A stretch of DNA of 64,000 bases from Falsirhodobacter sp051195255 (GCF_051195255.1 NZ_JBNJLK010000005.1:124001-188000); one strand, 5' to 3'. Positions 18,003 through 27,382 are shown, counted from the first letter of the stretch. Translations and numbers: made by a program. The notes: generated by a model from the sequence alone, not told the origin.

Positions 18003-18740
18003 TCAGCGGAGGACCTTGAACCCCTGGTCGCGGAAGACCGCAGCCGCCTCGTCCGAGGAAAGGTGGTTCAGGAAGGCCTGCGCCGCCGGCGTATCGCGCC
18101 CCTGAAGAAGGGCTGCGGGATAGGTGATGGGGTCGTGGCTGTTGTCTGGGAAGGTCAGGACCTCCGCCACCCGCGGTTCGGCCATCGCGTCCGAAGCATA
18201 GACGATGCCAAAATGCGCTTCCCCCGCCGCCACAAGCGCCAGTGCGGCGCGCACGTCGTCGGTCTGCGCGACGCGGGCGGCCAGATCCTCCCATAGGCCC
18301 AGATGGTTCAGGGCCTGCTTGCCGTAGATGCCGGCAGGGACCGAATCCACCATGGCCATGGCCAGATGGCTTTCGCCCAGAAGATCGGGAAGATCCTCGG
18401 CCTCCATTTCGGAACTGCCCTTGGGGCCGATGGCCACCAGCGTGTTGCCCAGAAGGTCGCGGCGGGTGGATGGGGCGAGCAGACCCTCCTTCTCCACCAC
18501 GTCCATCCAGTCGGAGGAGGCCGAGATGAACAGATCAGCGGGCGCCCCTGACGCGATCTGCTTTGCCAGGGTGGAGGAGCCGGCATACGACACCGTCACG
18601 CTGTCGCCGCTTTCAGGCTGCCATTCCGCCGCGATCTGGTCCAGCGCGGTCTTCAGGCTGGCGGCGGCGAAGACGGTGACCGTGTCGGCCTGCGCCGCCG
18701 TGGACAAGGCAAGAAAGGCGGCAAAGGTAAGGCGAAGCAT
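18003..18740 (-). CDS. modA: Molybdate-binding periplasmic protein
   Basis: Solute-binding protein of the molybdate importer, 245 residues with a Sec signal peptide (MLRLTFAAFLALSTAAQA). The mature start TVTVFAAASLKTALDQIA contains the Ser of the oxyanion site, and AGSSTLAKQIASGAPADLFISAS is the classic ModA block. AAGGA precedes the ATG at 18740. First gene of modABC; 59 bp separate it from the opgH stop upstream. No clear ModE/MopA box was identified. Confidence 0.94.
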   Translation of the reverse strand: MLRLTFAAFLALSTAAQADTVTVFAAASLKTALDQIAAEWQPESGDSVTVSYAGSSTLAKQIASGAPADLFISASSDWMDVVEKEGLLAPSTRRDLLGNTLVAIGPKGSSEMEAEDLPDLLGESHLAMAMVDSVPAGIYGKQALNHLGLWEDLAARVAQTDDVRAALALVAAGEAHFGIVYASDAMAEPRVAEVLTFPDNSHDPITYPAALLQGRDTPAAQAFLNHLSSDEAAAVFRDQGFKVLR

Positions 18741-18791
18741 GGAATGTCCTTGATGAGGTGCAGATAGATGATGCATCCGCACCCCGGAAAG

Positions 18792-18809
18792 GCAAGCCGT
18801 CAGGCTTGC
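18792..18809 (-). terminator. Hairpin at the end of opgH
   Basis: A perfect 7-bp stem GCAAGCC / GGCTTGC with a 4-nt loop contains the opgH stop codon and, on the minus strand, is followed by CTTTCC. It could weakly terminate or stabilise the opg message before modA. The T-tract is short, so confidence is limited. Confidence 0.4.
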
Positions 18810-20584
18810 GCGGGCAGGGCCACCAGGTCCGGCGCAGGCTCCCGCGCCGTCCCTTGCCAAGTGGCGAGGATGCGGTCCTGCATCAGCATGACGGGCGAAG
18901 GCTGGATGTCCAGCGGGGTCAGGAACAGACGCGTGCGGCTGGCGCGGGACGTCCACGACACGACGAACGGCGCAAGGATCATCGGCACCGCGATGGGCAG
19001 CAGCCACGGCACGAGACCGGGGGCCAGGAACCACGTCGCCGACAGCACGACCACGCCCCAAAGAACGATCCACCACGTGCCGGACCAGCTTTCCGACAAG
19101 GGCAGCGTGCCGTCCCCGCGGTTGTTGGTGGGCCAGCCGCCATCCGCCCCGAACACGACCTGAAGCACCGACCGCGTCTGGAACATCATGAAGATGGGCG
19201 CGGTGATGGAGGAGAAGATCAATTCCACCAGCGTCGACCGGAACACGAGGCCCGCCCCGCCGAAATCCTTCGCTCGGCCCGAGGTGATGGCGTCGGCCGC
19301 CACCAGCAGCTTGGGCAGGAACAGCAGGCCAAAGATGCCGATCGCCAGACCGATCGCCTTCCACGTCTCGTCCGAGGGGAAGATCGGGAAGGGCCAGCCT
19401 TCGACCGGGAAATAGTTGACCGGCGGCGTGAACCAGGGCGCGAAGATCGACGCGATGATGAAGCCCAGCCAGAACAGGGGCGAGATGTAGCTGAGGATAC
19501 CCTGCACGAAGACGAAGCGGTTCCAGGCGCGCAGGCCCGGCGCATTCACGATCTTCGAATGCTGCAGGTTGCCTTGGCACCAGCGACGGTCGCGCTTGGC
19601 GTGGTCGACGATGTTCTCGGGACCTTCCTCGAAGCTGCCCTCAAGGTCGTCGTCCAGACGGACCAGCCACCCGGCGCGGGCCAGAAGGGCGGCCTCGACA
19701 TAGTCATGGCTCATGATATGGCCGCCGAAGGGGGGCTTGCCCGGCAGTTCCGGCAGGCCGCAGCTTTCGGCAAAGGCGCGGCAGCGGACGATGGCGTTGT
19801 GGCCCCAGAAGGGCCCGGTGGCACCCTGCATCATGGCCAGGCCGCGCGCGAAGATGGGCGAATGGAAGCTGGCCGAGAACTGCATCGCACGTCCGAAGCG
19901 CGCCTTGGCGCGGGTCACCTTCGGCAGCGTTTGCAGCAGGCCCAGCTCCGGCTCCGCCTCCATCCGGCGGGCCATCTCCACGATGGTGTCGCCTTCCATC
20001 AGGCTGTCGGCGTCCAGGATCAGCGCGAAATCATAGGCGCCGCCCGACCGCTGGAAGAAATCCTCGATGTTGCCGGCCTTCCGGCCCTTGTTGTTTTCGC
20101 GCCGGCGATAGAACATCCGGCCTTCGCCGTTGCAGGCGTCCAGAAGGCGTTCGAACCAAATCCGTTCCTGAAAGGCCACATCCTCTTTGCGCGTGTCCGA
20201 CAGGATCGCGAAATGGAAGTGTTCCGCCTGTCCCGTCGCCAGAAGGGACGCGTCCATGGCCGCGATCCGCGAATACACCGTCACCGGATCTTCGTTGTAG
20301 ACCGGAACGAGGATCGCCGTCTTGCTGTGCAGTCCGGTGAAGGGCGGCAGCGCCGGGGGCGTGGCCCGGGACATCAGGCCCAGAACGGCCTGCATCGCCC
20401 CCCAGGCCAGCCAGAAGGTGGAGATCAGGATGAAGACCGCGCGGACGATGTCCATCGCGTCCAGCCCGTCCGACCAACCGAATTGCAGGAACAGCATGAA
20501 GGCGCCGGCGGCGGCCAGCGCGCTGAACGCAAGCCCCAGCGTCCGGGGCAGGAAGGCGCCCCGGTCTTTCGACGACTGTGCCAT
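18800..20584 (-). CDS. opgH: Glucans biosynthesis glucosyltransferase H
   Basis: Inner-membrane GT2 glucosyltransferase that builds the backbone of osmoregulated periplasmic glucans from UDP-glucose. Family motifs are ILVPVYNEDP (91-100), DAD (191-193) and the terminal RRWCQGN (333-339), flanked by hydrophobic helices at both ends. At 594 residues it lacks the long N-terminal region of E. coli OpgH (about 850), as in other Rhodobacteraceae. It starts 3 nt after the small opgI-like gene. The next gene downstream is modA, not opgC. Confidence 0.93.
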   Translation of the reverse strand: MAQSSKDRGAFLPRTLGLAFSALAAAGAFMLFLQFGWSDGLDAMDIVRAVFILISTFWLAWGAMQAVLGLMSRATPPALPPFTGLHSKTAILVPVYNEDPVTVYSRIAAMDASLLATGQAEHFHFAILSDTRKEDVAFQERIWFERLLDACNGEGRMFYRRRENNKGRKAGNIEDFFQRSGGAYDFALILDADSLMEGDTIVEMARRMEAEPELGLLQTLPKVTRAKARFGRAMQFSASFHSPIFARGLAMMQGATGPFWGHNAIVRCRAFAESCGLPELPGKPPFGGHIMSHDYVEAALLARAGWLVRLDDDLEGSFEEGPENIVDHAKRDRRWCQGNLQHSKIVNAPGLRAWNRFVFVQGILSYISPLFWLGFIIASIFAPWFTPPVNYFPVEGWPFPIFPSDETWKAIGLAIGIFGLLFLPKLLVAADAITSGRAKDFGGAGLVFRSTLVELIFSSITAPIFMMFQTRSVLQVVFGADGGWPTNNRGDGTLPLSESWSGTWWIVLWGVVVLSATWFLAPGLVPWLLPIAVPMILAPFVVSWTSRASRTRLFLTPLDIQPSPVMLMQDRILATWQGTAREPAPDLVALPAQA

Positions 20585-20587
20585 GGA

Positions 20588-20737
20588 TCAGGAGCCTGCC
20601 TTGACGGCGCGGTTGCCGAAGAACCTGCGCCAGCCCGGCTGGGCCTCGGTGGTCAGGACCTGCTTGGGCATGGCAAGGGGGGCGTCCGGAAGGGTGCCGC
20701 GCTCGGTCTCGGGCTGTTTGGGGTCGGGGGAACTCAT
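20588..20737 (-). CDS. Small protein between opgG and opgH (OpgI position)
   Basis: A 49-residue Pro- and polar-rich protein (MSSPDPKQPETERG start, PGWRRFFGNRAVKAGS end). Its ATG overlaps the opgG stop as ATGA, and opgH begins 3 nt after its stop, so it is almost certainly translated. Rhodobacter sphaeroides has an opgGIH operon in which the opgI ORF between opgG and opgH is needed for backbone synthesis. This gene has the same position, but sequence identity to OpgI could not be checked. It has no membrane segment. Confidence 0.65.
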   Translation of the reverse strand: MSSPDPKQPETERGTLPDAPLAMPKQVLTTEAQPGWRRFFGNRAVKAGS

Positions 20738-22401
20738 GCGTTCATCCATTGGTAAAGCCACGTCTCCGACAACTTGCGACCGTAACCCGCAATATGCGCG
20801 CCAAGTTCCACGATCTGGCCCTTGGTTCCGCGCACGTCGATGACAAGACGCCACATATTGCTTTCGGGGATACGCACAAGGGAAGAATGCTCCACCTCGC
20901 CGTTCTGGACGTTGATCACGGGATCGAGCTTCGCCTCAAGCGGCAGGTTCGCGATCACGCCGCCCTGGAAGTCGATCACGAACTTGCGGAAGTTCGCACT
21001 GTTGTCGACGCCGGACACGCCACCCTGGCCGGTGCGCGATTCCGCCACAAAGGCCAGCGCCGCCTGCGGATCGGGCGCCAGCGCCCCCCAGCGGAGAGAG
21101 TAGGCGAATTCGCGGGCGTCGCCCTTGTTGAACGCACCTTCCGGTACCCAGAAGGCGACGATGTTGTCATTGACCTCGGAATCGCTGGGGATTTCCACCA
21201 GCCGCACGATGCCCTTGCCCCATTCGCCCATGGGCTCGACCCGGACCGACGGGCGGCGTTCGTAGCGGGCTTCCAGATCCTGGAAATTCTCGAACTCCCG
21301 GTCCCGCTGATACAGACCGAAGGAGCGGGGAGATTCCTCGCCGAAGTACGAGCCGCCCAGACGTGGCGGGTTGTTGAGCGGACGCCACATCTTGTCGCCC
21401 GAGCGCCGTTCGATTCCAAGCCCGTCGGAATCGTGCACGTTGGGGCGGAAATCGTCATAATTGGCGCGGTTGTTTTCCGAGAACATGTACATCGACGTCA
21501 GGGGCGCCACGCCCAACTGCGCCACATCCTCTCGCGCGAAGACGCGGGCGGTGACGAGCATCACCGTCTCCTCGCCCGGGGTGATGATGAAGCGGTAGGC
21601 CCCCGTCACCGAGGGGCTGTCCAGCGCCGCATGCACGATTACCGTGTTCGACCCATCGGCCGGCTTTTCCAGATAGAAGCGGGAGAAGCGGGGGAATTCT
21701 TCTTGCGTGGGGGAGGCGGTGTTGACGGCCAGACCCCGCGCCGACATCCCGTAGCTGGTGCCGCGACCCAAGGCGCGGAAATAGGACGCGCCAAGGAACG
21801 CCACCAGTTCATCGAAGATGTCGGGACGGTTCAGGGGCGTCGACAGGCGGAAGCCGGCCACGCCCGGCAGTTCCAGATGCGGCTGGAAACGGTCGGTCAG
21901 GTTGTTGTAATATTCGAAATCATCGGTGGAGAAGGTCATTTCCGTGGCGGTGTCGCCAGCGACCTGGAACATCTGCACCGGGTCGGAATAAAGCCAGCCC
22001 ATGTGGAAGGCGGCCACGCGGAACAGGGTGGCCGAACTGTCGGCCCAACGCGCGCGGTCGGCCCGGAAGTTGATGTTGCGGTAATCGTTGTACTGAAGCT
22101 CGCCCAGGGCACCCGTGGGACGAGCCGGCTCCTCGTAGGGGCGGGTGGCGGCCTGGCGCATCTCCTCGGTCAGCAGGTCGAAGCTGAAGGGGACGCTGAC
22201 GGGCGCCGCCTGCGGCGCGGGCTCGGTCACGGGGGCGGGTGCCGGAATGGGCGCGGGAACGGGGGCCTCGGGGGCCGGGGCCTCCTGCGCCAGAACCGGA
22301 ACCGCCATGAGGGCGGTCGTCGCCGCACCGGAAGCCAGAAGCGTCCTGCGCGAAAGGGACAAAGAGGTCACGGGCAAATCGGGCTCCAACTGTTCGTGCA
22401 A
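20734..22401 (-). CDS. opgG: Periplasmic glucans biosynthesis protein G
   Basis: Periplasmic protein needed for OPG synthesis, about 555 residues. A Tat-type signal (SRRTLLASG, twin Arg at 18-19, AxA near 36-38) is followed by a Pro/Ala-rich linker and the OpgG domain, with AFHMGWLYSDPVQMFQVAG-like and FGLYQRDREFENFQDLEARYE blocks. The start is uncertain: TTG at 22401 has CGGAGG directly adjacent, while in-frame TTG codons at 22389 and 22377 have better spacing. Divergent from pstS across about 250 bp. Confidence 0.92.
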   Translation of the reverse strand: MHEQLEPDLPVTSLSLSRRTLLASGAATTALMAVPVLAQEAPAPEAPVPAPIPAPAPVTEPAPQAAPVSVPFSFDLLTEEMRQAATRPYEEPARPTGALGELQYNDYRNINFRADRARWADSSATLFRVAAFHMGWLYSDPVQMFQVAGDTATEMTFSTDDFEYYNNLTDRFQPHLELPGVAGFRLSTPLNRPDIFDELVAFLGASYFRALGRGTSYGMSARGLAVNTASPTQEEFPRFSRFYLEKPADGSNTVIVHAALDSPSVTGAYRFIITPGEETVMLVTARVFAREDVAQLGVAPLTSMYMFSENNRANYDDFRPNVHDSDGLGIERRSGDKMWRPLNNPPRLGGSYFGEESPRSFGLYQRDREFENFQDLEARYERRPSVRVEPMGEWGKGIVRLVEIPSDSEVNDNIVAFWVPEGAFNKGDAREFAYSLRWGALAPDPQAALAFVAESRTGQGGVSGVDNSANFRKFVIDFQGGVIANLPLEAKLDPVINVQNGEVEHSSLVRIPESNMWRLVIDVRGTKGQIVELGAHIAGYGRKLSETWLYQWMNA

Positions 22402-22549
22402 CCTCCGGGAGGAGATTCGTTTGTCCGGTAATATTGCGCGGCGCCGGGTGGAAGCAAGAAATGCCTGTTACAATTGCCTCTTTTCGGCGCGTTGCTGCCG
22501 GAAATACACGCAGAAGTCCTCGGATCGGGCGGTTGGAAAGGCGCAGGGC

Positions 22550-22578
22550 GTGTCATGAAACTGTCACAAAACTGACGT
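22550..22578 (+). promoter_or_regulatory. Pho box upstream of pstS
   Basis: Three 7-bp units GTGTCAT, CTGTCAC and CTGACGT are separated by 4-bp AT-rich spacers (GAAA, AAAA), giving the 11-bp period of PhoB binding sites. The box ends 76 bp before the pstS ATG. A TGCTAG -10-like element follows at 22598-22603, so PhoB should activate pstS and, through read-through, the operon under phosphate limitation. A 12-bp palindrome (22588-22599) overlaps the -10 region. Confidence 0.88.
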
Positions 22579-22654
22579 ATACGGGTCGCAAGCGCTTGCT
22601 AGTGGAGTGCCGAGGGGCCCGTCTGGGCTCGTGCTGTTCTTACAGGAGAATTCA

Positions 22655-23683
22655 ATGTCGTTCACCAAATTGTCCGTCTCCGCGCTGGCTCTTGCCGCTG
22701 TTGGCGCCACGGCTTCCTTCGCGCAGGACCGTGACACCATCCAGGTCGCAGGTTCGTCGACCGTTCTGCCGTATGCCACCATCGTGGCCGAAGCCTTTGG
22801 CGAGAACTTCGACTTCCCCACGCCGGTTGTTCAGTCGGGCGGTTCGGGCGCCGGCCTCGCGCAGTTCTGCGAAGGCGTCGGGTCCACCACGATCGACATC
22901 GCCAACGCGTCGCGCCTGATCAAGGACAGCGAACTGAAGACCTGCCAGGACAACGGCGTGACCGACATCATGCATGTCCAGATCGGCTATGACGGCATCG
23001 TCTTCGCGTCCGCCGTGAACGGCGAGAAGTTCGAGTTCACCCCCGCCGACTGGTACAAGGCGCTGGCCGCCCAGGTCGTCGTGGACGGCAAGATGGTCGC
23101 CAACCCCTACACCACCTGGAACGAGGTGAACCCGGACCTGCCCGAGCAGCCGATCCTGGCCTTCATCCCGGGCACCAAGCACGGCACGCGTGAAGTCTTC
23201 GAAGAGAAGGTCCTGACCGCGGGCTGCGAAGAGTCGGGCGCCATGGAAGAGATCACGGCGCTGTCCGACAAGGACGCGGCCAAGAAAGCCTGCGTGGCCG
23301 TGCGCACCGACGGCAAGTCGGTCGACATCGACGGCGACTACACCGAAACGCTGGCCCGCATCCAGTCGGACGCCAACGGCATCGGCGTGTTCGGCCTGTC
23401 CTTCTATGAAAACAACACGAACGCGCTGCAGGTCGCCACGATGTCCGGCGTCGTCCCCACGACCGAGTCGATCGCTTCGGGTGAATACCCCGTGTCGCGT
23501 CCGCTGCAGTTCTACGTCAAGAAGGCCCATATCGGCGTCGTCCCCGGCCTGAAGGAGTTCGTGACCTTCTTCGTGTCCGACGACATGGCTGGCCCCAACG
23601 GCCCGCTGGCCGCTTACGGCCTTGTTTCGGATCCGGAACTGGCCACGATCCAGGCGGCTGTCGAAGCTGAAGAAACCATGTAA
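22655..23683 (+). CDS. pstS: Phosphate ABC transporter substrate-binding protein
   Basis: Periplasmic high-affinity phosphate-binding protein, 342 residues with a Sec signal peptide (MSFTKLSVSALALAAVGATA, ending SFAQ). The phosphate loop VAGSSTVLPYA and the QSGGSGAG block are conserved. The start at 22655 follows AGGAG; an extension from 22607 is unlikely. It is preceded by a Pho box and followed by a hairpin before pstC, which probably makes PstS more abundant than the membrane subunits. Confidence 0.96.
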   Translation: MSFTKLSVSALALAAVGATASFAQDRDTIQVAGSSTVLPYATIVAEAFGENFDFPTPVVQSGGSGAGLAQFCEGVGSTTIDIANASRLIKDSELKTCQDNGVTDIMHVQIGYDGIVFASAVNGEKFEFTPADWYKALAAQVVVDGKMVANPYTTWNEVNPDLPEQPILAFIPGTKHGTREVFEEKVLTAGCEESGAMEEITALSDKDAAKKACVAVRTDGKSVDIDGDYTETLARIQSDANGIGVFGLSFYENNTNALQVATMSGVVPTTESIASGEYPVSRPLQFYVKKAHIGVVPGLKEFVTFFVSDDMAGPNGPLAAYGLVSDPELATIQAAVEAEETM

Positions 23684-23718
23684 GAGACTTCGGTCAGGAT
23701 TCCCTGCCAAGCCTTCAG

Positions 23719-23742
23719 GCCCGGTCGAACCTTCGGCCGGGC
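23719..23742 (+). terminator. Intra-operon hairpin between pstS and pstC
   Basis: An 11-bp stem with one wobble pair (GCCCGGTCGAA / TTCGGCCGGGC) and a very short loop is followed by GTTCTTT. It lies in the 81-bp pstS-pstC gap and probably attenuates transcription or protects the pstS message. Confidence 0.6.
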
Positions 23743-23764
23743 GTTCTTTCAGACGAGAGACCCA

Positions 23765-25225
23765 ATGTCAGTGTTCTGGATCACGCTCATCGCAGTTGCC
23801 ATCGCCTGCGTCGCGTATGGAATCGGGCGTCAGAAAGCGCTTTCCTCCTCCAAGGGGGATCCGCGCAAGCTTCATTCGCTTCCAGCCTATTACGGCTGGT
23901 ACTGCTTCATCTCCTCGATCGTGCCCGCACTGGTGATTCTGGTGCTGTGGCTGTTCGTGCAGCCGATGATCACGACGCAGCGCGTCGATTCGATCCTGCA
24001 ATTGCCGGCCGAAACGTCGATCGGCGACAAGCTGGCCGCCAAGCGCAACGTGCAGTCCATCGCCGTCGCCCTTGACCGTGGCCTGGCGCAGGGAGTCATC
24101 GCGGAAAGCGATCTGCCCGCGCTGGCCGAAAATCCCTCCTCGCTTCCTGCCACGCTGAAGAAGGCCGACATCGCCCTTCCGGTCGTGGTGACGCCCGTTC
24201 TGTTCAACGCGGCGCAGAGCTATCGCGACCTTTCGTCCACGCTGAACACGGCGCTGGCCGTGACCGTGATCCTGTTCGGGGTGGTCGGCGCCGGCTTCGG
24301 CATCCACCGCTGCGCGCCCGACTTCCGCGCCCGCAACGTTGTGGAACGCGTGACGATGGGGCTGCTGATCGGCGCTTCGGTCATCGCGATCCTGACGACC
24401 ATCGCCATCGTCCTGTCGCTGGTGTTCCAGACGGCCAGCTTCTTCCAGCAGTATTCGTGGAAGGACTTCTTCTTCAGCGCCACCTGGTCGCCCGTGTTCC
24501 AGGGCAACAGCCAACTGGGCCTGCTGCCGCTTCTGTGGGGCACGCTCTACATCAGCCTGATTGCGCTGCTGGTCGCGGTGCCGATCGGCCTCTTCTCGGC
24601 CATCTACCTGTCGGAATACGCGTCCAAGGGCATGCGGTCGGTCGCCAAGCCGCTGATCGAGATTCTTGCCGGCATCCCGACCATCGTCTACGGCCTGTTC
24701 GCCCTGATCACCGTGGGCCCGATGCTGCGCGACTGGATCGCCCAGCCGATGGGCCTCGGCTCCTCGGGAAGCTCGGTCATGACGGCGGGCCTGGTCATGG
24801 GCATCATGATCATTCCCTTCGTGTCCTCGCTGTCGGACGACATCATCAACGCCGTGCCGCAAAGCCTGCGCGACGGGTCGCTGGGCCTTGGCGCCACGCC
24901 GTCGGAAACCATCCGGCAGGTCGTGCTTCCGGCGGCCCTTCCGGGCATCGTGGGCGCCGTGCTGCTGGCCGCGTCGCGCGCCATCGGCGAGACCATGATC
25001 GTGGTGCTGGGGGCAGGGGCCGCCGCCCGGATGGGCCTGAACCCGTTCGAGGCGATGACCACCATCACCGTGAAGATCGTGTCGCAGCTGACGGGTGACA
25101 CCGACTTCAACTCGCCCGAAACGCTTGTCGCCTTCGCCCTTGGCCTGACGCTCTTCGTCATCACGCTGGGTCTGAACATCCTTGCGCTCTACATCGTGCG
25201 CAAATATCGGGAGCAATACGAATGA
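23765..25225 (+). CDS. pstC: Phosphate ABC transporter permease
   Basis: Inner-membrane permease of the Pst importer, 486 residues. The C-terminal half has the MetI-like fold with the EILAGIPTIVYGLFAL block, the EAA loop LGATPSETIRQVVLPAALPGI and SRAIGETMIVVLGAG. The N-terminal ~190 residues form an extra membrane/periplasmic extension, as seen in the long alphaproteobacterial PstC group. It overlaps pstA by 4 nt. Confidence 0.95.
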   Translation: MSVFWITLIAVAIACVAYGIGRQKALSSSKGDPRKLHSLPAYYGWYCFISSIVPALVILVLWLFVQPMITTQRVDSILQLPAETSIGDKLAAKRNVQSIAVALDRGLAQGVIAESDLPALAENPSSLPATLKKADIALPVVVTPVLFNAAQSYRDLSSTLNTALAVTVILFGVVGAGFGIHRCAPDFRARNVVERVTMGLLIGASVIAILTTIAIVLSLVFQTASFFQQYSWKDFFFSATWSPVFQGNSQLGLLPLLWGTLYISLIALLVAVPIGLFSAIYLSEYASKGMRSVAKPLIEILAGIPTIVYGLFALITVGPMLRDWIAQPMGLGSSGSSVMTAGLVMGIMIIPFVSSLSDDIINAVPQSLRDGSLGLGATPSETIRQVVLPAALPGIVGAVLLAASRAIGETMIVVLGAGAAARMGLNPFEAMTTITVKIVSQLTGDTDFNSPETLVAFALGLTLFVITLGLNILALYIVRKYREQYE

Positions 25226-26571
25226 CCGATATCTCCGCCCATCCGGCCGGAAAGCGCAAGGCGACCTCCTTGCTGCAACTGGACGCCCGCACGAAACGTC
25301 GCAACGCGGCCGAACGGCGCTTCCAGATCTATGGCCTCGTCTGCATCGGCATCGCGATGGTCGCGCTGGTCATGCTCCTGGTCTCGATCTTCTCGGGCGG
25401 GGCCTCGGCCTTCCGCCAGACCTTCGCGACCTTCGAGATGACGCTGCCGGCCGAGGTGCTGGACCCGCAGGGCAACCGCAACCCCGAGGAGATGGCCAAG
25501 GTCACGACCATCGGCTATCAGAACGTTCTGCGTCAGGGCCTCGTGGATGCGGTACGCCGTGCCAACATCGTGCCCGAAGGCATGACGGATGCCGACATCA
25601 CGGGCATGCTGTCGGCCGAAGCGGCCGCCGATCTGCGCAGCCGCGTGCTGAACAACCCCGAACTGCTGGGCCAGCAGGTGGACATCGACGCGCTGGCCAA
25701 CGGCCGGATTGACGGCTACTTCAAGGGCCGCGTCACCATGGAAAGCGCCGAGCGGGATGCCAACGTCACCCCGCAGCGTCTGCAACTGGCGCAGGCCATG
25801 ACGGACAACGGGTTGATGGCGCTGCGCTTCAACTGGGGTTTCGTGACCAAGCCGGACTCCTCGGACCAGCGTCCAGAGGCGGCGGGTCTGGGCGTGGCGC
25901 TTCTCGGCTCGCTTTACATGATGCTGGTGGTGCTGGTGCTGTCGGTTCCCATCGGGGTCGCCGCTTCCATCTATCTGGAGGAGTTCGCGCCGAAGAACCG
26001 CTGGACCGACGTGATCGAGGTGAACATCTCCAACCTTGCGGCCGTGCCGTCCATCGTGTTCGGGATCCTGGGCCTGTCGATCTTCATCAACTTCATGCAT
26101 CTGCCGCAATCGGCGCCGATCGTCGGTGGCCTCGTGCTGACGCTGATGACGATCCCGACGATCATCATCTCCACCCGCGCGGCCTTGCGCGCAGTTCCTC
26201 CGTCGATCCGCGACGCGGCGCTTGGCGTGGGGGCCAGCCGGATGCAGTCCGTGTTCCACCACGTCCTGCCGCTGGCGATGCCGGGCATCCTGACGGGCAC
26301 GATCATCGGCCTGGCGCAGGCGCTTGGCGAAACCGCACCGCTGCTGCTGATCGGCATGGTCGCCTTTGTTCGCGACTATCCCGACGCGCCGCCGGCCGGC
26401 CTGTTCGACCCGGCGTCCGCACTGCCGGTGCAGGTCTACAACTGGACGCAGCGCGCGGACCCGGCCTTCGTGGAACGCTCCTCCGGGGCCATCATCGTGC
26501 TGTTGGCCTTCCTTCTTGTGATGAACGCGGTTGCCATCATTTTGCGCCGCAAGTTTGAACGCCGTTGGTGA
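25222..26571 (+). CDS. pstA: Phosphate ABC transporter permease
   Basis: Second Pst permease, 449 residues, much longer than E. coli PstA (about 296). A large periplasmic insertion after the first helix spans about residues 70-225. The MetI-like core follows, with NLAAVPSIVFGILGL, the EAA loop LGVGASRMQSVFHHVLPLAMPGI and AQALGETAPLLLIGM. It starts by ATGA overlap with pstC; pstB follows 10 nt later. Confidence 0.95.
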   Translation: MTDISAHPAGKRKATSLLQLDARTKRRNAAERRFQIYGLVCIGIAMVALVMLLVSIFSGGASAFRQTFATFEMTLPAEVLDPQGNRNPEEMAKVTTIGYQNVLRQGLVDAVRRANIVPEGMTDADITGMLSAEAAADLRSRVLNNPELLGQQVDIDALANGRIDGYFKGRVTMESAERDANVTPQRLQLAQAMTDNGLMALRFNWGFVTKPDSSDQRPEAAGLGVALLGSLYMMLVVLVLSVPIGVAASIYLEEFAPKNRWTDVIEVNISNLAAVPSIVFGILGLSIFINFMHLPQSAPIVGGLVLTLMTIPTIIISTRAALRAVPPSIRDAALGVGASRMQSVFHHVLPLAMPGILTGTIIGLAQALGETAPLLLIGMVAFVRDYPDAPPAGLFDPASALPVQVYNWTQRADPAFVERSSGAIIVLLAFLLVMNAVAIILRRKFERRW

Positions 26572-26581
26572 GGGACCAGAT

Positions 26582-27379
26582 ATGAACGACATGAGAATCG
26601 CGGAGAGAGACGTGTCCACCAGCGAGACCAAGATCACGGCGCGGGACGTCAACGTCCATTATGGCGCCAGCCATGCCCTGAAGGGGGTCGATGTCGACAT
26701 CCTGAACGGGCATGTCACGGCCTTCATCGGCCCGTCGGGCTGCGGCAAGTCCACCTTTCTGCGCTGCCTGAACCGCATGAACGACACGATCGCGGCGGCC
26801 AAGGTCACCGGCCGGATCGAACTGGACGGCGAGGATATCTATGATCCGAAGGTCGATCCGGTGCAGCTGCGCGCCAAGGTCGGTATGGTGTTCCAGAAGC
26901 CGAACCCCTTCCCGAAGTCCATCTACGACAATGTGGCCTATGGTCCGAAGATCCACGGCCTGACGCGTTCGAAGGCGGAACTGGACGAGGTCGTGGAAAA
27001 CGCGCTGCGCAAGGCCGCCCTGTGGAATGAGGTGAAGGACCGCCTTCAGGCGCCCGGCACCGGCCTTTCGGGAGGCCAGCAGCAGCGTCTGTGCATCGCC
27101 AGGGCCGTGGCAACCTCGCCCGAGGTGCTGCTGATGGACGAGCCGTGCTCGGCCCTCGATCCCATCGCGACCGCGCAGGTGGAGGAGCTGATCGACGAGT
27201 TGCGGAGCCAGTTCGCGGTGGTCATCGTCACCCACTCCATGCAGCAGGCGGCACGGGTCAGCCAGAAGACGGCGTTCTTCCACCTGGGCAACCTGGTCGA
27301 ATACGGCGAAACGGGGCAGATCTTCCAGAACCCCCGCGACCCGCGTACCGAAAGCTACATCAGCGGCAAGATTGGATAA
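26582..27379 (+). CDS. pstB: Phosphate ABC transporter ATP-binding protein
   Basis: ATPase of the Pst importer, 265 residues. Walker A GPSGCGKST (50-58), FQKPNPFPKSIYDNVAYG (the PstB Q-loop hallmark), signature LSGGQ (162-166) and Walker B LLMDEPCSALDP are all present. The start at 26582 follows GAGGGA; an extension from 26531 overlaps pstA and lacks a ribosome binding site. phoU follows 3 nt downstream. Confidence 0.97.
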   Translation: MNDMRIAERDVSTSETKITARDVNVHYGASHALKGVDVDILNGHVTAFIGPSGCGKSTFLRCLNRMNDTIAAAKVTGRIELDGEDIYDPKVDPVQLRAKVGMVFQKPNPFPKSIYDNVAYGPKIHGLTRSKAELDEVVENALRKAALWNEVKDRLQAPGTGLSGGQQQRLCIARAVATSPEVLLMDEPCSALDPIATAQVEELIDELRSQFAVVIVTHSMQQAARVSQKTAFFHLGNLVEYGETGQIFQNPRDPRTESYISGKIG

Positions 27380-27382
27380 ACC

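Noticed and set aside
18741..18799. Molybdate-responsive operator before modA
   Set aside because: The short gap has no convincing inverted repeat of the ModE/Mop type.
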